Below, piece after piece: positions 28,442-37,476 of a stretch of 64,000 nt of DNA. The position numbers were made by a program, and so were the translations under genes. The stretch covers positions 3,782,001 to 3,846,000 of the forward strand of contig NZ_JAVDXW010000001.1 of NCBI RefSeq assembly GCF_031458135.1, in the 5' to 3' direction. Source of the stretch: Haloactinomyces albus (lineage in GTDB: Bacteria > Actinomycetota > Actinomycetes > Mycobacteriales > Pseudonocardiaceae). The number at the start of each line of letters is the position of its first letter. The stretch's first letter is position 1. The notes under the pieces were generated by a model. That model had not been told where the DNA came from. It did not search any database and saw only the letters and a list, made by a program, of their open reading frames with translations.

Positions 28442-29382
28442 TCGTCACAGTGACCCCGAACCCGAGCCTGGACCGCACCGTGCTGGTCGGTGAGCTGGCA
28501 CGTGGGGCGGTGCACCGGGTCGAGGACGTACGCCTCGACCCGGGAGGAAAGGGCGTGAACGTGGCGCGGGCGCTCGTCGCCGCGAACCGGCCGACCATGT
28601 GTGTCCTGCCCACCGGCGGAACCGAGGGGACGTGTCTGGCCGAGCTGCTGGTTGCCGAGGCCGTGCCGGTCGTGGAGGTCCCCGCTGCTTCGACCACCCG
28701 CAGCAACGTGACGGTGGTCGAAGCCGATGGGACGACGACCAAGCTCAACGAGCCGGGAAACGCGCTTTCCGACACCGAGATCGCAGCACTCGAAAACCGC
28801 ACCGGTGAGCTCGCGGGACGAGCGGACTGGGTGGTGGCGTGCGGGAGCCTTCCGGCGGGATGCCCCGATGACCTGTACGGCCGCCTGGTTCGTGCCGCAC
28901 GCGCGGCGGGGGCGCGGGTGGCCGTCGACGCCTCGGGACCACCGTTGCGGGAGGCGTGCCGGGCGCGCGCGGACCTCGTCACACCGAACCTGGCGGAACT
29001 GTCCGAACTGGCCGCACGGCCCCTGAACCGGCTCGGCGATGTCGTCGAGGTCGCCCGTCGGGTACAGCGCGAGGGAGTGGCCACGGTCCTGGTCAGCCTC
29101 GGCGCGGACGGTGCCTTGCTGGTGGAGGGCAACGGCGTGTGGCACGGCACGAGCGCGAGCACGTTCGTGCGGAGCACGGTAGGAGCGGGTGACGCCCTGC
29201 TCGCGGGGTTCCTGCTCGCGGGCGCCCGAGGACCGTCGGCGCTGCACCACGCCGTGGCCTACGGCACTGCCGCGGTACGACTGCCGGGCAGCCGGATGCC
29301 CGGACCGGACGATCTGTGCTTCGACTCGGTGCACGTCACCGGCGTCGACGAATCCCTGACCCTGAACGGAACCGCAGCATGA
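28438..29382 (+). CDS. fruK: 1-phosphofructokinase
   Basis: A 314-residue PfkB-family kinase that converts fructose 1-phosphate to fructose 1,6-bisphosphate. PfkB signatures are visible: PGGKGVNVARAL near the N-terminus and STVGAGDALLAGFLLAG with catalytic Asp252. It overlaps both neighbours by four bases (ATGA), and the following EIIA and EIIBC genes supply its substrate. Confidence 0.95.
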   Translation: MIVTVTPNPSLDRTVLVGELARGAVHRVEDVRLDPGGKGVNVARALVAANRPTMCVLPTGGTEGTCLAELLVAEAVPVVEVPAASTTRSNVTVVEADGTTTKLNEPGNALSDTEIAALENRTGELAGRADWVVACGSLPAGCPDDLYGRLVRAARAAGARVAVDASGPPLREACRARADLVTPNLAELSELAARPLNRLGDVVEVARRVQREGVATVLVSLGADGALLVEGNGVWHGTSASTFVRSTVGAGDALLAGFLLAGARGPSALHHAVAYGTAAVRLPGSRMPGPDDLCFDSVHVTGVDESLTLNGTAA

Positions 29383-29831
29383 ACACCGAATTGATCACCT
29401 CCGACCTCGTCGACCTGGACATGTGGGCCGACGATCGGCGCACTGCGGTGCGCTCGCTGGCGCAGCGTCTCGTGGCCGACGGGCGCGTCACCGACCTGGA
29501 GCAGTTCCTCGCCGACGTGGAATCCCGCGAACAGCAGATGGCCACCGGCATGGAGGGCGGCATCGGCATCCCGCACTGCCGGTCGGCGGCGGTGACCACA
29601 CCGACCCTGGCGTTCGGGCGCAGCGCCGCGGGCATCGACTTCGGCGCGGACGACGGTCCGGCCACCCTCGTCTTCCTCATCGCCGCGCCGGAGGGTGGGG
29701 ATGCCGACCACATGGCGGTGCTGGCCGCGCTGGCGCGGCGATTGGTCCGCGCCGAGTTCAAGCAGACCCTGCTCGATGCGACCGACCCCTCGGCGGTTGC
29801 CGAGTACGTGCGCGAGGAGGTCAAGCCGTGA
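29379..29831 (+). CDS. fruA: PTS fructose EIIA component
   Basis: A 150-residue EIIA of the fructose/mannitol family. His66 in GIGIPHCRSA accepts phosphate from HPr. The ATG at 29379 overlaps fruK. It is a separate protein rather than fused to EIIBC as in many actinomycetes, with the junction kept as a four-base GTGA overlap. Confidence 0.92.
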   Translation: MNTELITSDLVDLDMWADDRRTAVRSLAQRLVADGRVTDLEQFLADVESREQQMATGMEGGIGIPHCRSAAVTTPTLAFGRSAAGIDFGADDGPATLVFLIAAPEGGDADHMAVLAALARRLVRAEFKQTLLDATDPSAVAEYVREEVKP

Positions 29832-31348
29832 AGTTCGTCGCCGTCACCGCCTGCCCCACGGGCATCGCGCACACCTACATGGCCGCCGAAGCACTCGAGC
29901 AGGCCGCGACGGCGGCGGGCGACGAGATCTCCGTGGAGACACAGGGCTCGGCGGGCTCGACCGCGCTGTCCACAACGGACATCGAGCAGGCCGATGCCGT
30001 GATCCTGGCCGCCGACGTGGGCGTGCAGGGGCGTGCTCGGTTCGCGGGCAAACCCGTTGTGGAGGGCAGCGTCAAGCAGGCCGTCAACGACGCTGCCTGC
30101 TTGCTCGAACAAGCCGGAAAAGCCGGTTCCGACGCCGCTGCCGGTGCTCCTGCCGACACTCCTGCCGACGTCCCCGCGGGCACGCCGGGAGCCGCCGCCA
30201 CGGAAGAGCCGGATACTTCCGAGCGGACGGGCAAGCCCGCTGCGGGGTCCGGCATGGGCAGCAGGCTGCGGCAGTGGTTGATGACCGGTGTCAGCCACGT
30301 CATTCCGTTCGTCGCAGCGGGCGGCCTGCTCATCGCCCTGAGCTTCGCGCTCGGTGGTTACCGGATCACCGAGGCCCCCGCTGTCACCGAGCAGTTCGAC
30401 CCCGCGAGCCTGCTGAGCTGGGCGGCACTGGCCAACCAGATCGGCACGGCCGCGTTCGGATTCCTCGTTCCGGTGCTCGCGGGGTTCATCGCCTTCGCGA
30501 TGGCCGATCGGCCCGCACTCGCCCCCGGCTTCGTGGGCGGCGCGGCCGCCGTGGCCGTCGGTGCCGGGTTCCTGGGCGGGCTCGTCGCCGGTCTGCTGGC
30601 GGGCGCGACCGTGGCTGCTCTGCAACGAGTCGAGGTTCCCCGCGCGGTCGCGGGGATCATGCCCGTGGTCGTCCTTCCTCTCCTCGGGTCTCTCGTGGTC
30701 GGCGGACTGATGTTCGTCCTGCTGGGCAAGCCGATCGCGGCCGTGATGTCGGCCCTGACGTCCTGGCTCAACGGGCTGACCGGTGCCAGTGCCCTGCTGC
30801 TCGGCGCGCTGCTCGGGGGCATGATCGCCTTCGACATGGGCGGTCCCGTGAACAAGGCCGCCTACACCTTCGCCGTGGGCGGCTTGAGCACCGGAAGCGA
30901 GACCGCGCTGGAGATCATGGCCGCCGTGATGGCCGCCGGTATGGTGCCGCCGCTGGCGCTGGCCCTGGCCGCAACCGTGCGCAGCAAGCTGTTCGGGCCT
31001 GCCGAACGGCAGAGCGCCCGACCGGCCTGGCTGCTCGGTGCCTCGTTCATCACCGAAGGCGCGATCCCGTTCGCCGCCTCCGACCCGTTGCGGGTCATCC
31101 CGTCCATGGTCGTCGGTTCGGCCACCACGGGTGCTCTGTCGATGCTGTTCGGCGCCACACTCCGCGCGCCGCACGGCGGGCTGTTCGTGCTGCCGCTGGT
31201 CGGTCGACCGCTGCTGTACGTGGTGGCCATTTCCGCGGGCATCGTGGTCGCGGCCGCAGCCGTGCTGATCGCCAAGCGGATCGGCCGCACACCGACCACC
31301 TCCGAATCCGAGCCGACACCGTCCGAGACCGCCGCAGTCGCCGCCTGA
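29828..31348 (+). CDS. PTS fructose EIIBC component
   Basis: A 506-residue permease. The IIB domain (1-95) has the phosphocysteine Cys9 in TACPTGIAHTYMA. An Ala/Pro/Thr-rich linker (about 100-140) leads to the IIC membrane domain, which begins RQWLMTGVSHVIPFVAAGGLL and shows multiple hydrophobic helices with GGPVNKAAYTF and EGAIPFAASDP. It imports fructose while forming fructose 1-phosphate. GTG start overlaps the EIIA stop. Confidence 0.94.
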   Translation: MKFVAVTACPTGIAHTYMAAEALEQAATAAGDEISVETQGSAGSTALSTTDIEQADAVILAADVGVQGRARFAGKPVVEGSVKQAVNDAACLLEQAGKAGSDAAAGAPADTPADVPAGTPGAAATEEPDTSERTGKPAAGSGMGSRLRQWLMTGVSHVIPFVAAGGLLIALSFALGGYRITEAPAVTEQFDPASLLSWAALANQIGTAAFGFLVPVLAGFIAFAMADRPALAPGFVGGAAAVAVGAGFLGGLVAGLLAGATVAALQRVEVPRAVAGIMPVVVLPLLGSLVVGGLMFVLLGKPIAAVMSALTSWLNGLTGASALLLGALLGGMIAFDMGGPVNKAAYTFAVGGLSTGSETALEIMAAVMAAGMVPPLALALAATVRSKLFGPAERQSARPAWLLGASFITEGAIPFAASDPLRVIPSMVVGSATTGALSMLFGATLRAPHGGLFVLPLVGRPLLYVVAISAGIVVAAAAVLIAKRIGRTPTTSESEPTPSETAAVAA

Positions 31349-31361
31349 GAAGGAGATCGCC

Positions 31362-31652
31362 ATGCCGTGTCGCCGCGTCACCATCGCCGCCCGTGTCGGT
31401 ATTCACGCCCGCCCCGCCGCGCTGCTGTCGCAACGCGCAGGCGCGCAGGCCTGCCGGGTCACCATCGCCAGGGTCGACGAGGGAGTTCCCGGTGAAGCCG
31501 TTGATGCGGGCAGCATCCTCGCGCTGATGACCCTCGGTGCCGAGCACGGCGACGAGGTCGAGCTCTGCGCCGACGGAGAGGGGGAGGACGGCGCCCTGGA
31601 GGAGTTGACCGCTCTCCTGGAGCGCGATGTGGACGGGGAGCCCGCAGCCTGA
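31362..31652 (+). CDS. ptsH: HPr phosphocarrier protein
   Basis: A 96-residue carrier with His15 in RVGIHARPAALL and the regulatory-site-like Ser51 in AGSILALMTLG. The ATG follows AAGGAGATCGCC, 13 bp after the EIIBC gene. It accepts phosphate from enzyme I and passes it to EIIA. The final 14 residues are acidic and variable. Confidence 0.94.
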   Translation: MPCRRVTIAARVGIHARPAALLSQRAGAQACRVTIARVDEGVPGEAVDAGSILALMTLGAEHGDEVELCADGEGEDGALEELTALLERDVDGEPAA

Positions 31653-31742
31653 CCGGGACCATCCGTTCAACGTCCGAGCCCGGGCACCTGAGGACGCTGT
31701 CGGGGTACGACCTCGGCCACCGCAGGGCCGAACGAGTGAAAA

Positions 31743-31776
31743 TTACCAAGGACTCTTTGCCAAGGATTCTTGGTAA
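31743..31776 (+). promoter_or_regulatory. Nested inverted repeats upstream of the ArsR-type gene
   Basis: TTACCAAG (31743-31750) and CTTGGTAA (31769-31776) are perfect inverted arms. An inner palindrome CCAAG-GATT-CTTGG spans 31760-31773. This AT-rich element ends 14 bases before the GTG start, as an autoregulatory operator would. Binding is inferred. Confidence 0.6.
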
Positions 31777-31790
31777 ACTATTCTTTCGGT

Positions 31791-32357
31791 GTGGATCGAC
31801 ATATTTCTCGCGAAATTGACGCACGGAGCCTGCGCGGTCTGGCTCATCCCCTGCGAGTGCGCCTGCTGGGGCTGCTGCGCACGGACGGTCCTGCCACGGC
31901 CAGCAGGCTCGCCGAGCTTGTCGGGGAACGCTCGGGCACCACCAGCTGGCATCTGCGGCAGCTGGCCGAGCACGGTTTCATCGAGCAGGACACCGAACGC
32001 GGCAACCGGCGTGAGCGCTGGTGGCGGGCAGCGCAGGACAGCACGAGGCTGCAGACCGAGAAGTTCACCGGCGACCCGGACACGCGGGAATCACTCACCG
32101 TCCTGCTGCACGAGTTCGTCACCCAGCACTACCGCCGGAGCGCCGAATTCGCGGCCAGTGTGGGGGAGTGGCCCCCGGACTGGGTCCGCGCAGCCGAGGT
32201 CTCGGACTGGCAGTTGTCACTGAGTGCCGCCGAGTTGGAGCGGCTCACCGCGGAGATGGCCGAGCTGGCCGAACGCTACCGGCGCGAGCCGTCCGAGGGC
32301 GATGAGCAGGTCGCCGTGCAGCTCCAGGCCTTCCCCCGGCGCGGGCCGAGCGCATGA
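31791..32357 (+). CDS. ArsR-family winged-helix regulator
   Basis: A 188-residue regulator with a winged HTH at the N-terminus (RGLAHPLRVRLLGLLRTDGPATASRLAE, then TTSWHLRQLAEHGFIEQ). No Cys metal site is visible in the recognition region, so a metal sensor is unlikely. The GTG at 31791 is chosen because a strong inverted repeat ends just before it. It overlaps the MFS gene by four bases and probably represses the pair. Confidence 0.88.
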   Translation: MDRHISREIDARSLRGLAHPLRVRLLGLLRTDGPATASRLAELVGERSGTTSWHLRQLAEHGFIEQDTERGNRRERWWRAAQDSTRLQTEKFTGDPDTRESLTVLLHEFVTQHYRRSAEFAASVGEWPPDWVRAAEVSDWQLSLSAAELERLTAEMAELAERYRREPSEGDEQVAVQLQAFPRRGPSA

Positions 32358-33619
32358 GCGGGCGGCGGCGCACGCCTCTGGCACTGCTGTGGGTCTCGCA
32401 CGGCTGCGCGGTCACCGCGACTACGGCCACGTTCGTGGCCATCCCCTGGTTCGTGCTGACGACCACGGGCAGTGCGACACGGGTCGGTGTGGTGACCGCC
32501 GCCGAGCTCGTGGGACTCGTGGCCATGTCCATGGTGGTCGGCCCACTCGTGGACCGGATCGGTGCACGCCGGACGGCGATCGTCTCCGATGTGGCGGGGG
32601 CGGTGTCCGTGGTGGGTATCCCGGCGTTGCACTTCACGGCCGGACTGGCTTTCTGGCAGCTCATCGCCCTGTCCGTTGCGCTGGGAGCGAGCCGCGAGCC
32701 GGGACACACCGCCCGCCGCGTCCTGGTTCCCGAGCTGATCGTCCACAGCGGCGTGCCGATGGAGCGCGGCGCGGGAGGCATCGATGCCGCCAAACGGGCG
32801 GGAGAGATGTTCGGGGCGCCACTGGCCGGGGCTGCTCTGGTGCTGGTCGACGCGCCCGGGGTACTCGTCGGCAATGCGGGACTGTTCCTGCTCGCAGCCG
32901 GACTGACCCTCCTCGGGGTGCCGCGCACGATCGCGAGACGCCCCGAGAGCTCCACCCGGCCGTCGAGTTATCTCCGCGAGGTCGCCGAGGGGCTGCGGTA
33001 TCTGCGCCGGGACCGGCTGATCGCCGCGGTCCTGGCGATGCTGCTGATCACGAACATGCTGGACGTGGCGGCCTTCGCGGTGCTGTTTCCGTCCTACGCC
33101 GCCCAGGTGCTGCACAGTCCGGTGGCGCTCGGCGCGATCGTCGGCGTCTTCGGCGGGGCCGCCCTGCTCGGAAACCTCGTTTTCACCTGGGTCGGGCACC
33201 GCGCGGGATCGCGGCGCCGCCTGTTCACGGCCTCGATGGTGATCGGAACGGTGTCACCGCACGTGGCCATGGCGCTCGAATCCGGGCTGGTGACCGTGCT
33301 GATCGTCGTTGCGATCGCGGGACTGGCCGCGAGCACGGTCAACCCCGTTCTCGCGGTGGTCACCTACGAGCGGATTCCCACGGAGCTGCGCGGCCGGGTG
33401 CTCAGCATGACCACGATGGTGGCGCAGGGTGGGACACCCCTGGGCGTGCTGATCGGCGGGCTTCTCGTCGACGGGGCGGGCCTGACGGCGACGTTGTGGA
33501 TGGTCGTGGCGAGTTACCTGATGGCCCTCTCGGCTCCGATGCTGTTTCCCGTTTGGGGGCAGATGGACGATCCGGGCGCCACCCGGCCGCGAGACCCGGC
33601 CGCGGAGCCCGCAGCCTGA
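32354..33619 (+). CDS. MFS transporter (probable drug exporter)
   Basis: A 421-residue transporter with about 12 hydrophobic segments. The loop between helices 2 and 3 is GPLVDRIGARRTAIVSD, the MFS signature. The central loop RRPESSTRPSSYLREVAEGLRYLRRDRLI is typical of the enterobactin-exporter-like (MFS_3) group. Coupled to the ArsR regulator by overlapping stop and start codons, an arrangement usual for inducible exporters. Substrate unknown. Confidence 0.9.
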   Translation: MSGRRRTPLALLWVSHGCAVTATTATFVAIPWFVLTTTGSATRVGVVTAAELVGLVAMSMVVGPLVDRIGARRTAIVSDVAGAVSVVGIPALHFTAGLAFWQLIALSVALGASREPGHTARRVLVPELIVHSGVPMERGAGGIDAAKRAGEMFGAPLAGAALVLVDAPGVLVGNAGLFLLAAGLTLLGVPRTIARRPESSTRPSSYLREVAEGLRYLRRDRLIAAVLAMLLITNMLDVAAFAVLFPSYAAQVLHSPVALGAIVGVFGGAALLGNLVFTWVGHRAGSRRRLFTASMVIGTVSPHVAMALESGLVTVLIVVAIAGLAASTVNPVLAVVTYERIPTELRGRVLSMTTMVAQGGTPLGVLIGGLLVDGAGLTATLWMVVASYLMALSAPMLFPVWGQMDDPGATRPRDPAAEPAA

Positions 33620-33678
33620 CCGGGCAGCCGGACCACCACCCGCGTCGGTACACCACGGCCCGCGTTTAGGCTTGGCCC

Positions 33679-34833
33679 ATGTCCACCGACGCGACCAAGC
33701 AGGAGCCCACCGTGCTGGCGGCCCGTCTACAGCGGGCCGCCGACACCGCGGCCCGAGCGAACCTCGACGCGCTGCTGCTCTCCCCCGGATCAGACCTGGA
33801 GTACCTCATCGGCGCCGGGGGCGAGTCCTTCGAGCGGCTGAGCTGCCTGGTGCTGCCCGCATCGGGCCACAGTGCCGGTCCGGTGCTGGTGGTGCCGAAG
33901 CTGGAGGAGCTCGGCTACGCCGACGTGCCCGCGACCGAACTCGGCATCGAGATCGTGACCTGGGTGGACGGTCAGGACCCGCACGGCATCGTCGCCGACC
34001 TGCTGCGTCGCGACGGGGCCGCTCCGGCACGGGTCGGTGTCGCCGACGTCATGCCCGCCCTGCACACGTTGCCGCTGCGTGCGGCGTTGCCCGGTGTCGA
34101 GCAGGTACTCGCCGGATCGGTGCTGCGGGAGCTGCGGATGCGCAAGGACGCCGCCGAGGTCGACGCGCTGCGCCGGGCCGGTGCGGCCATCGACCGGGTG
34201 CACGCGCGGATGGGTGAGTTCCTCAAGGCCGGGCGTACCGAGGCCGAGGTCGGTGCGGACATCACCGAGGCGATCGTGACCGAGGGACACCTCGAGGCGG
34301 CGTTCGTCATCGTGGGGTCCGGACCCAACGGCGCCAGCCCCCACCACGCCCTGTCCGACCGTGTCATCGAGAAGGGCGACGTCGTGGTCGTCGACATCGG
34401 CGGCCCGATCCCCGGCGGGTACAACTCCGACTGCACCCGCACCTACGCCCTCGGGGAGCCGGCACAGCCGGACGTGCGGGAGACCTACGCGGTCCTGGAA
34501 GCCGCGCAACGAGCGGCAGTCGAATCCGTGCGCCCCGGTGTCACCGCCGCCTCCGTCGATGCGGCGGCCCGCGAACCGATCGCCGCCGCCGGATTCGGTG
34601 ACCACTTCGTCCACCGCACCGGCCACGGTATCGGCTTGGACGTGCACGAGGAGCCGTACATGATGGGGGGCAACGAACTGCCTCTGGAACCGGGGATGGC
34701 CTTCAGCATCGAGCCCGGTATCTACCAGGAGGGCCACTGGGGTGCCCGGATCGAGGACATCGTCGTGGTCACCGACGACGGCGTCGAGAGCTTGAACAAT
34801 CAGCCGCACGAGTTGGTGGTGCTGCCCGCGTGA
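33679..34833 (+). CDS. Xaa-Pro peptidase (M24 family)
   Basis: A 384-residue metallopeptidase of the aminopeptidase P/prolidase type. The N-terminal creatinase-like domain precedes the pita-bread fold. Metal ligands are visible: Asp in VVVDIGGPIPGG, Asp in NSDCTRTY, His in HRTGHGIGLDVHEEPY, Glu in SIEPGIY and Glu in ARIEDIVVV. It removes residues next to proline from short peptides in the cytoplasm. It overlaps the Lrp gene by four bases. Confidence 0.93.
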   Translation: MSTDATKQEPTVLAARLQRAADTAARANLDALLLSPGSDLEYLIGAGGESFERLSCLVLPASGHSAGPVLVVPKLEELGYADVPATELGIEIVTWVDGQDPHGIVADLLRRDGAAPARVGVADVMPALHTLPLRAALPGVEQVLAGSVLRELRMRKDAAEVDALRRAGAAIDRVHARMGEFLKAGRTEAEVGADITEAIVTEGHLEAAFVIVGSGPNGASPHHALSDRVIEKGDVVVVDIGGPIPGGYNSDCTRTYALGEPAQPDVRETYAVLEAAQRAAVESVRPGVTAASVDAAAREPIAAAGFGDHFVHRTGHGIGLDVHEEPYMMGGNELPLEPGMAFSIEPGIYQEGHWGARIEDIVVVTDDGVESLNNQPHELVVLPA

Positions 34834-35303
34834 CTGACAGAACCGGCGGACAGGGTGGCGATCTGGAAGCCACCGACCGTGCCATCCTGCGTGAACTCGC
34901 GCAGGACGGGCGATGCAGCTTCACCGACCTCGGAGAGCGTGTCGGGCTGAGCGTCTCGGCGGTGCACCAGCGGGTGCGCCGCCTGGAGCAGCGCGGTGCG
35001 CTGCGTGGCTATACGGCCCGTATCGACGGGGAGCAGATCGGCCTACCGCTGACCGCGTTCATCTCCCTGACCCCGACCGACCCGGCCGCGCCGGACGACT
35101 ACCCGCAGCGCCTGCAACACCTGCCGGAGATCGAGTCGTGCTACTCGGTGGCAGGCGACGAGTCCTACATTCTGCAGGTGCGGGTGGCCTCGCCGCTCGG
35201 CCTGGAGGAACTGCTGCGTCAGATCCGGGAGGCCGCGAAGGTCTCGACACGCACCACGGTCGTGTTGTCCACGCCGTTCGAGAACCGCCCGCCCGAGATC
35301 TGA
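34830..35303 (+). CDS. Lrp/AsnC-family regulator
   Basis: A 157-residue regulator: winged HTH (ATDRAILRELAQDGRCSFTDLGERVGLSVSAVHQRVRRLE) and a RAM ligand-binding domain (about 70-150). GTG start overlapping the peptidase stop. The coupling suggests control of peptide or amino-acid use, probably including the peptidase gene itself. Confidence 0.92.
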   Translation: MTDRTGGQGGDLEATDRAILRELAQDGRCSFTDLGERVGLSVSAVHQRVRRLEQRGALRGYTARIDGEQIGLPLTAFISLTPTDPAAPDDYPQRLQHLPEIESCYSVAGDESYILQVRVASPLGLEELLRQIREAAKVSTRTTVVLSTPFENRPPEI

Positions 35304-35326
35304 CCGCTGTGCGGCCGGTGGTGCCC

Positions 35327-35345
35327 CGCCCCGGCCACCGGGGCG
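35327..35345. terminator. Bidirectional hairpin between convergent genes
   Basis: Seven-bp arms at 35327-35333 and 35339-35345 with a 5-base loop lie between the lrp-type gene and the convergent SGNH gene. There is no T tract. Confidence 0.4.
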
Positions 35346-35407
35346 TCGTCCGACGGTCCGGAGAATTCGAGGACGGGAACTCGAGGACGGCCGCCGGTGG
35401 ACGGCCG

Positions 35408-36496
35408 TCATCGGCTCGTCCGCTGGGCGGCGACTTCGGGTGAGACGGCTGTCAGGTTCCCCTCGGAATCCGGGAGGCAGACCGCCTGCTGCCGGGTTCC
35501 GGTGAGGAAGTCGCTCAGGCACCGGGCGAACTGGGCATGCCCGGTGGCGTTGGCGTGGAAGGACTCCTGCATCGCGTGCGGCGCGCGCTTTTCGTGTTTG
35601 AGTGCCTGCCAGTCCACCGTCAGCCTGGTGAACCATTCCGTGCCCGGAGCCTTGTCGCCCCCGGTGCAGGCCTCGTGGCCGTATCCGGCACGGGAGAGGT
35701 CGAGAAAACGGGCCCCCACCTGCTCGGCGACCTCCCGCAGTCCTTCGGACAGCTGCGGCACCGCCGTACTGCGAACCCATTTGACGTCGCTGGTCAGCAG
35801 CGGACACCCCGACAGGTCCTGAAGCTCGGGGGCGATGCCGGGCCCGACCGGGGAGGCGTAGGACTGCACCACGAGCGAGTAGCCATCGCGTTCGTACCCC
35901 GCGCGGTCCATCACCGTGCGGATGTCGCGCAGCGCGTCCAGCACCTTGGGCTGCATCCGCTGCACCCGCTTCGGCCATTCCTGCCGAAGCTCCTCGGCGC
36001 ATCCGCCGGGCGCGCGGGCGACCCAGGCACCGACGCACTTGTTGAGGACGTCGACGAAGCTCGGGTCGTCGTTGGCGCCGACCTGGACCACGATGTCGGT
36101 GATCCGATAGCGCTCGGCGATATCGGCGAGCCTGCGTGCCTGCGATCCCTCGGGATGGTTCGGACGGGCCTCCAGACCCACGAGACCGGCCTTGGCGCCC
36201 GAGCAGGCCAGATTGATCCGCTTCACCGAGCCGGGCAGCCGCAGCTGATGCACGGGCGCCGCGGGCGAGCGATGACACCAGTTCCCGTTGGCGCCGTCCG
36301 TGCCGGGAACGTAGTTACCGGCTCCTTCGCCGGACAGGGTGCTGTCACCCATGGTGACCACCGCGGGCGGAAGCGGTGGTGGCGGCGGGGGGATCTCCGG
36401 TGTCGGCCGGTCGCCGACCAGGAGCACGAGCCCGACCACCGCGAACGCACCGCCCACGAGGAAGAGCGTCAGCAGTCTCGTCACGTGTGCCCGCAT
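35408..36496 (-). CDS. Secreted or anchored SGNH/GDSL hydrolase
   Basis: A 362-residue protein with an N-terminal hydrophobic helix (LLTLFLVGGAFAVVGLVLLVG), then a proline run, then an SGNH hydrolase domain outside the cell. Block I is VTMGDSTLSGEG (nucleophile Ser), the Asn block is QVGANDD, and the catalytic His is in ESFHANATGHAQFA. Several Cys suggest extracellular disulfides. The ATG at 36496 is used; a GTG at 36484 is an alternative with a better-spaced ribosome site. An esterase or lipase role is inferred. Confidence 0.85.
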   Translation of the reverse strand: MRAHVTRLLTLFLVGGAFAVVGLVLLVGDRPTPEIPPPPPPLPPAVVTMGDSTLSGEGAGNYVPGTDGANGNWCHRSPAAPVHQLRLPGSVKRINLACSGAKAGLVGLEARPNHPEGSQARRLADIAERYRITDIVVQVGANDDPSFVDVLNKCVGAWVARAPGGCAEELRQEWPKRVQRMQPKVLDALRDIRTVMDRAGYERDGYSLVVQSYASPVGPGIAPELQDLSGCPLLTSDVKWVRSTAVPQLSEGLREVAEQVGARFLDLSRAGYGHEACTGGDKAPGTEWFTRLTVDWQALKHEKRAPHAMQESFHANATGHAQFARCLSDFLTGTRQQAVCLPDSEGNLTAVSPEVAAQRTSR

Positions 36497-36687
36497 CCTC
36501 CGCAGTCTATGGGTAGTTCGCGGGCAGCACGGTAACCACCGGCGGTGGTGTCGATAACGGTTCGGCAGCATCCGCCGGGCGGTACCGCGCACGAGGCTTC
36601 GCCAGCACAATGGGAGTACCCGGAAGTATTTCGGGCCCGTCGAACGTTGACCAGGTGACTGCCATCGAGTGGAGGTATCACCACACC

Positions 36688-37284
36688 GTGCCCGTCTTCG
36701 TCGTGTTATTGGTTGCCGGTGTCGTCGAGATCAGCGTGCTGGTCCTCGTCGGCCAGGCCATTGGAGTGCTGCCCACCATCGGGTTGCTCGTCGCGAGTGC
36801 GGCGCTCGGTGCATGGCTGCTCCGCAGGGAGGGGCGTCGGGCGCTGCGCGAGTTCAGTGAGTCCGCTCGCCTGCGCAGACCCCCGGATCGGGAACTGTCC
36901 GATGGTGTCCTCATCGTGCTGGGAGGCCTGCTGATCCTGCTGCCCGGCCTGGTCGGTGACGTGGCGGGTCTGCTGTGCCTGCTCCCGCCGACTCGTGCGG
37001 TGCTGCGCCGTCGTCTGCAGCGCGCCGCCGAACGTCGTTCGCAGGCCTTGCAGGAGAGGCTGCGGCACCAGGCCCAGGCGCACGCCCAGGCACAAGCGGC
37101 CTCGGCGGACTCCGCCCGCGACCGGCGAGCGGCCTCGTCGACCGAGGACGTCATCGACGGTGAGGTCGTCTCCGTCACCGAGGACGAGGAGACCAGTGAT
37201 CGGTCCGGCGAGGATCCGCCGCTGCTTCCGCCGCAGTCCCGCGGTACCGACGAACCGCCGTCGCAGGGGCGTCACCCGCGTTGA
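36688..37284 (+). CDS. fxsA: FxsA family membrane protein
   Basis: A 198-residue inner-membrane protein. The FxsA core has hydrophobic segments FVVLLVAGVVEISVLVLVGQ, GVLPTIGLLVASAALGAWLL and GVLIVLGGLLILLPGLVGDVAGLL, then a long charged tail (about 115-198). GTG at 36688 follows GGAGGT. E. coli FxsA counters phage exclusion by F-encoded PifA when overproduced; its native role is unclear. Confidence 0.88.
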   Translation: MPVFVVLLVAGVVEISVLVLVGQAIGVLPTIGLLVASAALGAWLLRREGRRALREFSESARLRRPPDRELSDGVLIVLGGLLILLPGLVGDVAGLLCLLPPTRAVLRRRLQRAAERRSQALQERLRHQAQAHAQAQAASADSARDRRAASSTEDVIDGEVVSVTEDEETSDRSGEDPPLLPPQSRGTDEPPSQGRHPR

Positions 37285-37476
37285 TCCGGTCGTGAATCGA
37301 CGTCGCGTCAGCCACACAGGCGCTGCGGGTAGGCTGCTGACAACGATCGTGGTCCTGTTGCGGCGAACGGTGCGCGGACGTCGGACGTCATGCGCCTGGG
37401 GGCACGCCGGAGACCACGATCCATGCCACATGCGCAGTTGAACACGTGACCGGGAACACAGGGACAAGGCCAACAG

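Noticed and set aside
29336-31384. 682-residue open frame on the minus strand
   Set aside because: Antisense to fruA and EIIBC; Gly/His/Gln-rich shadow.
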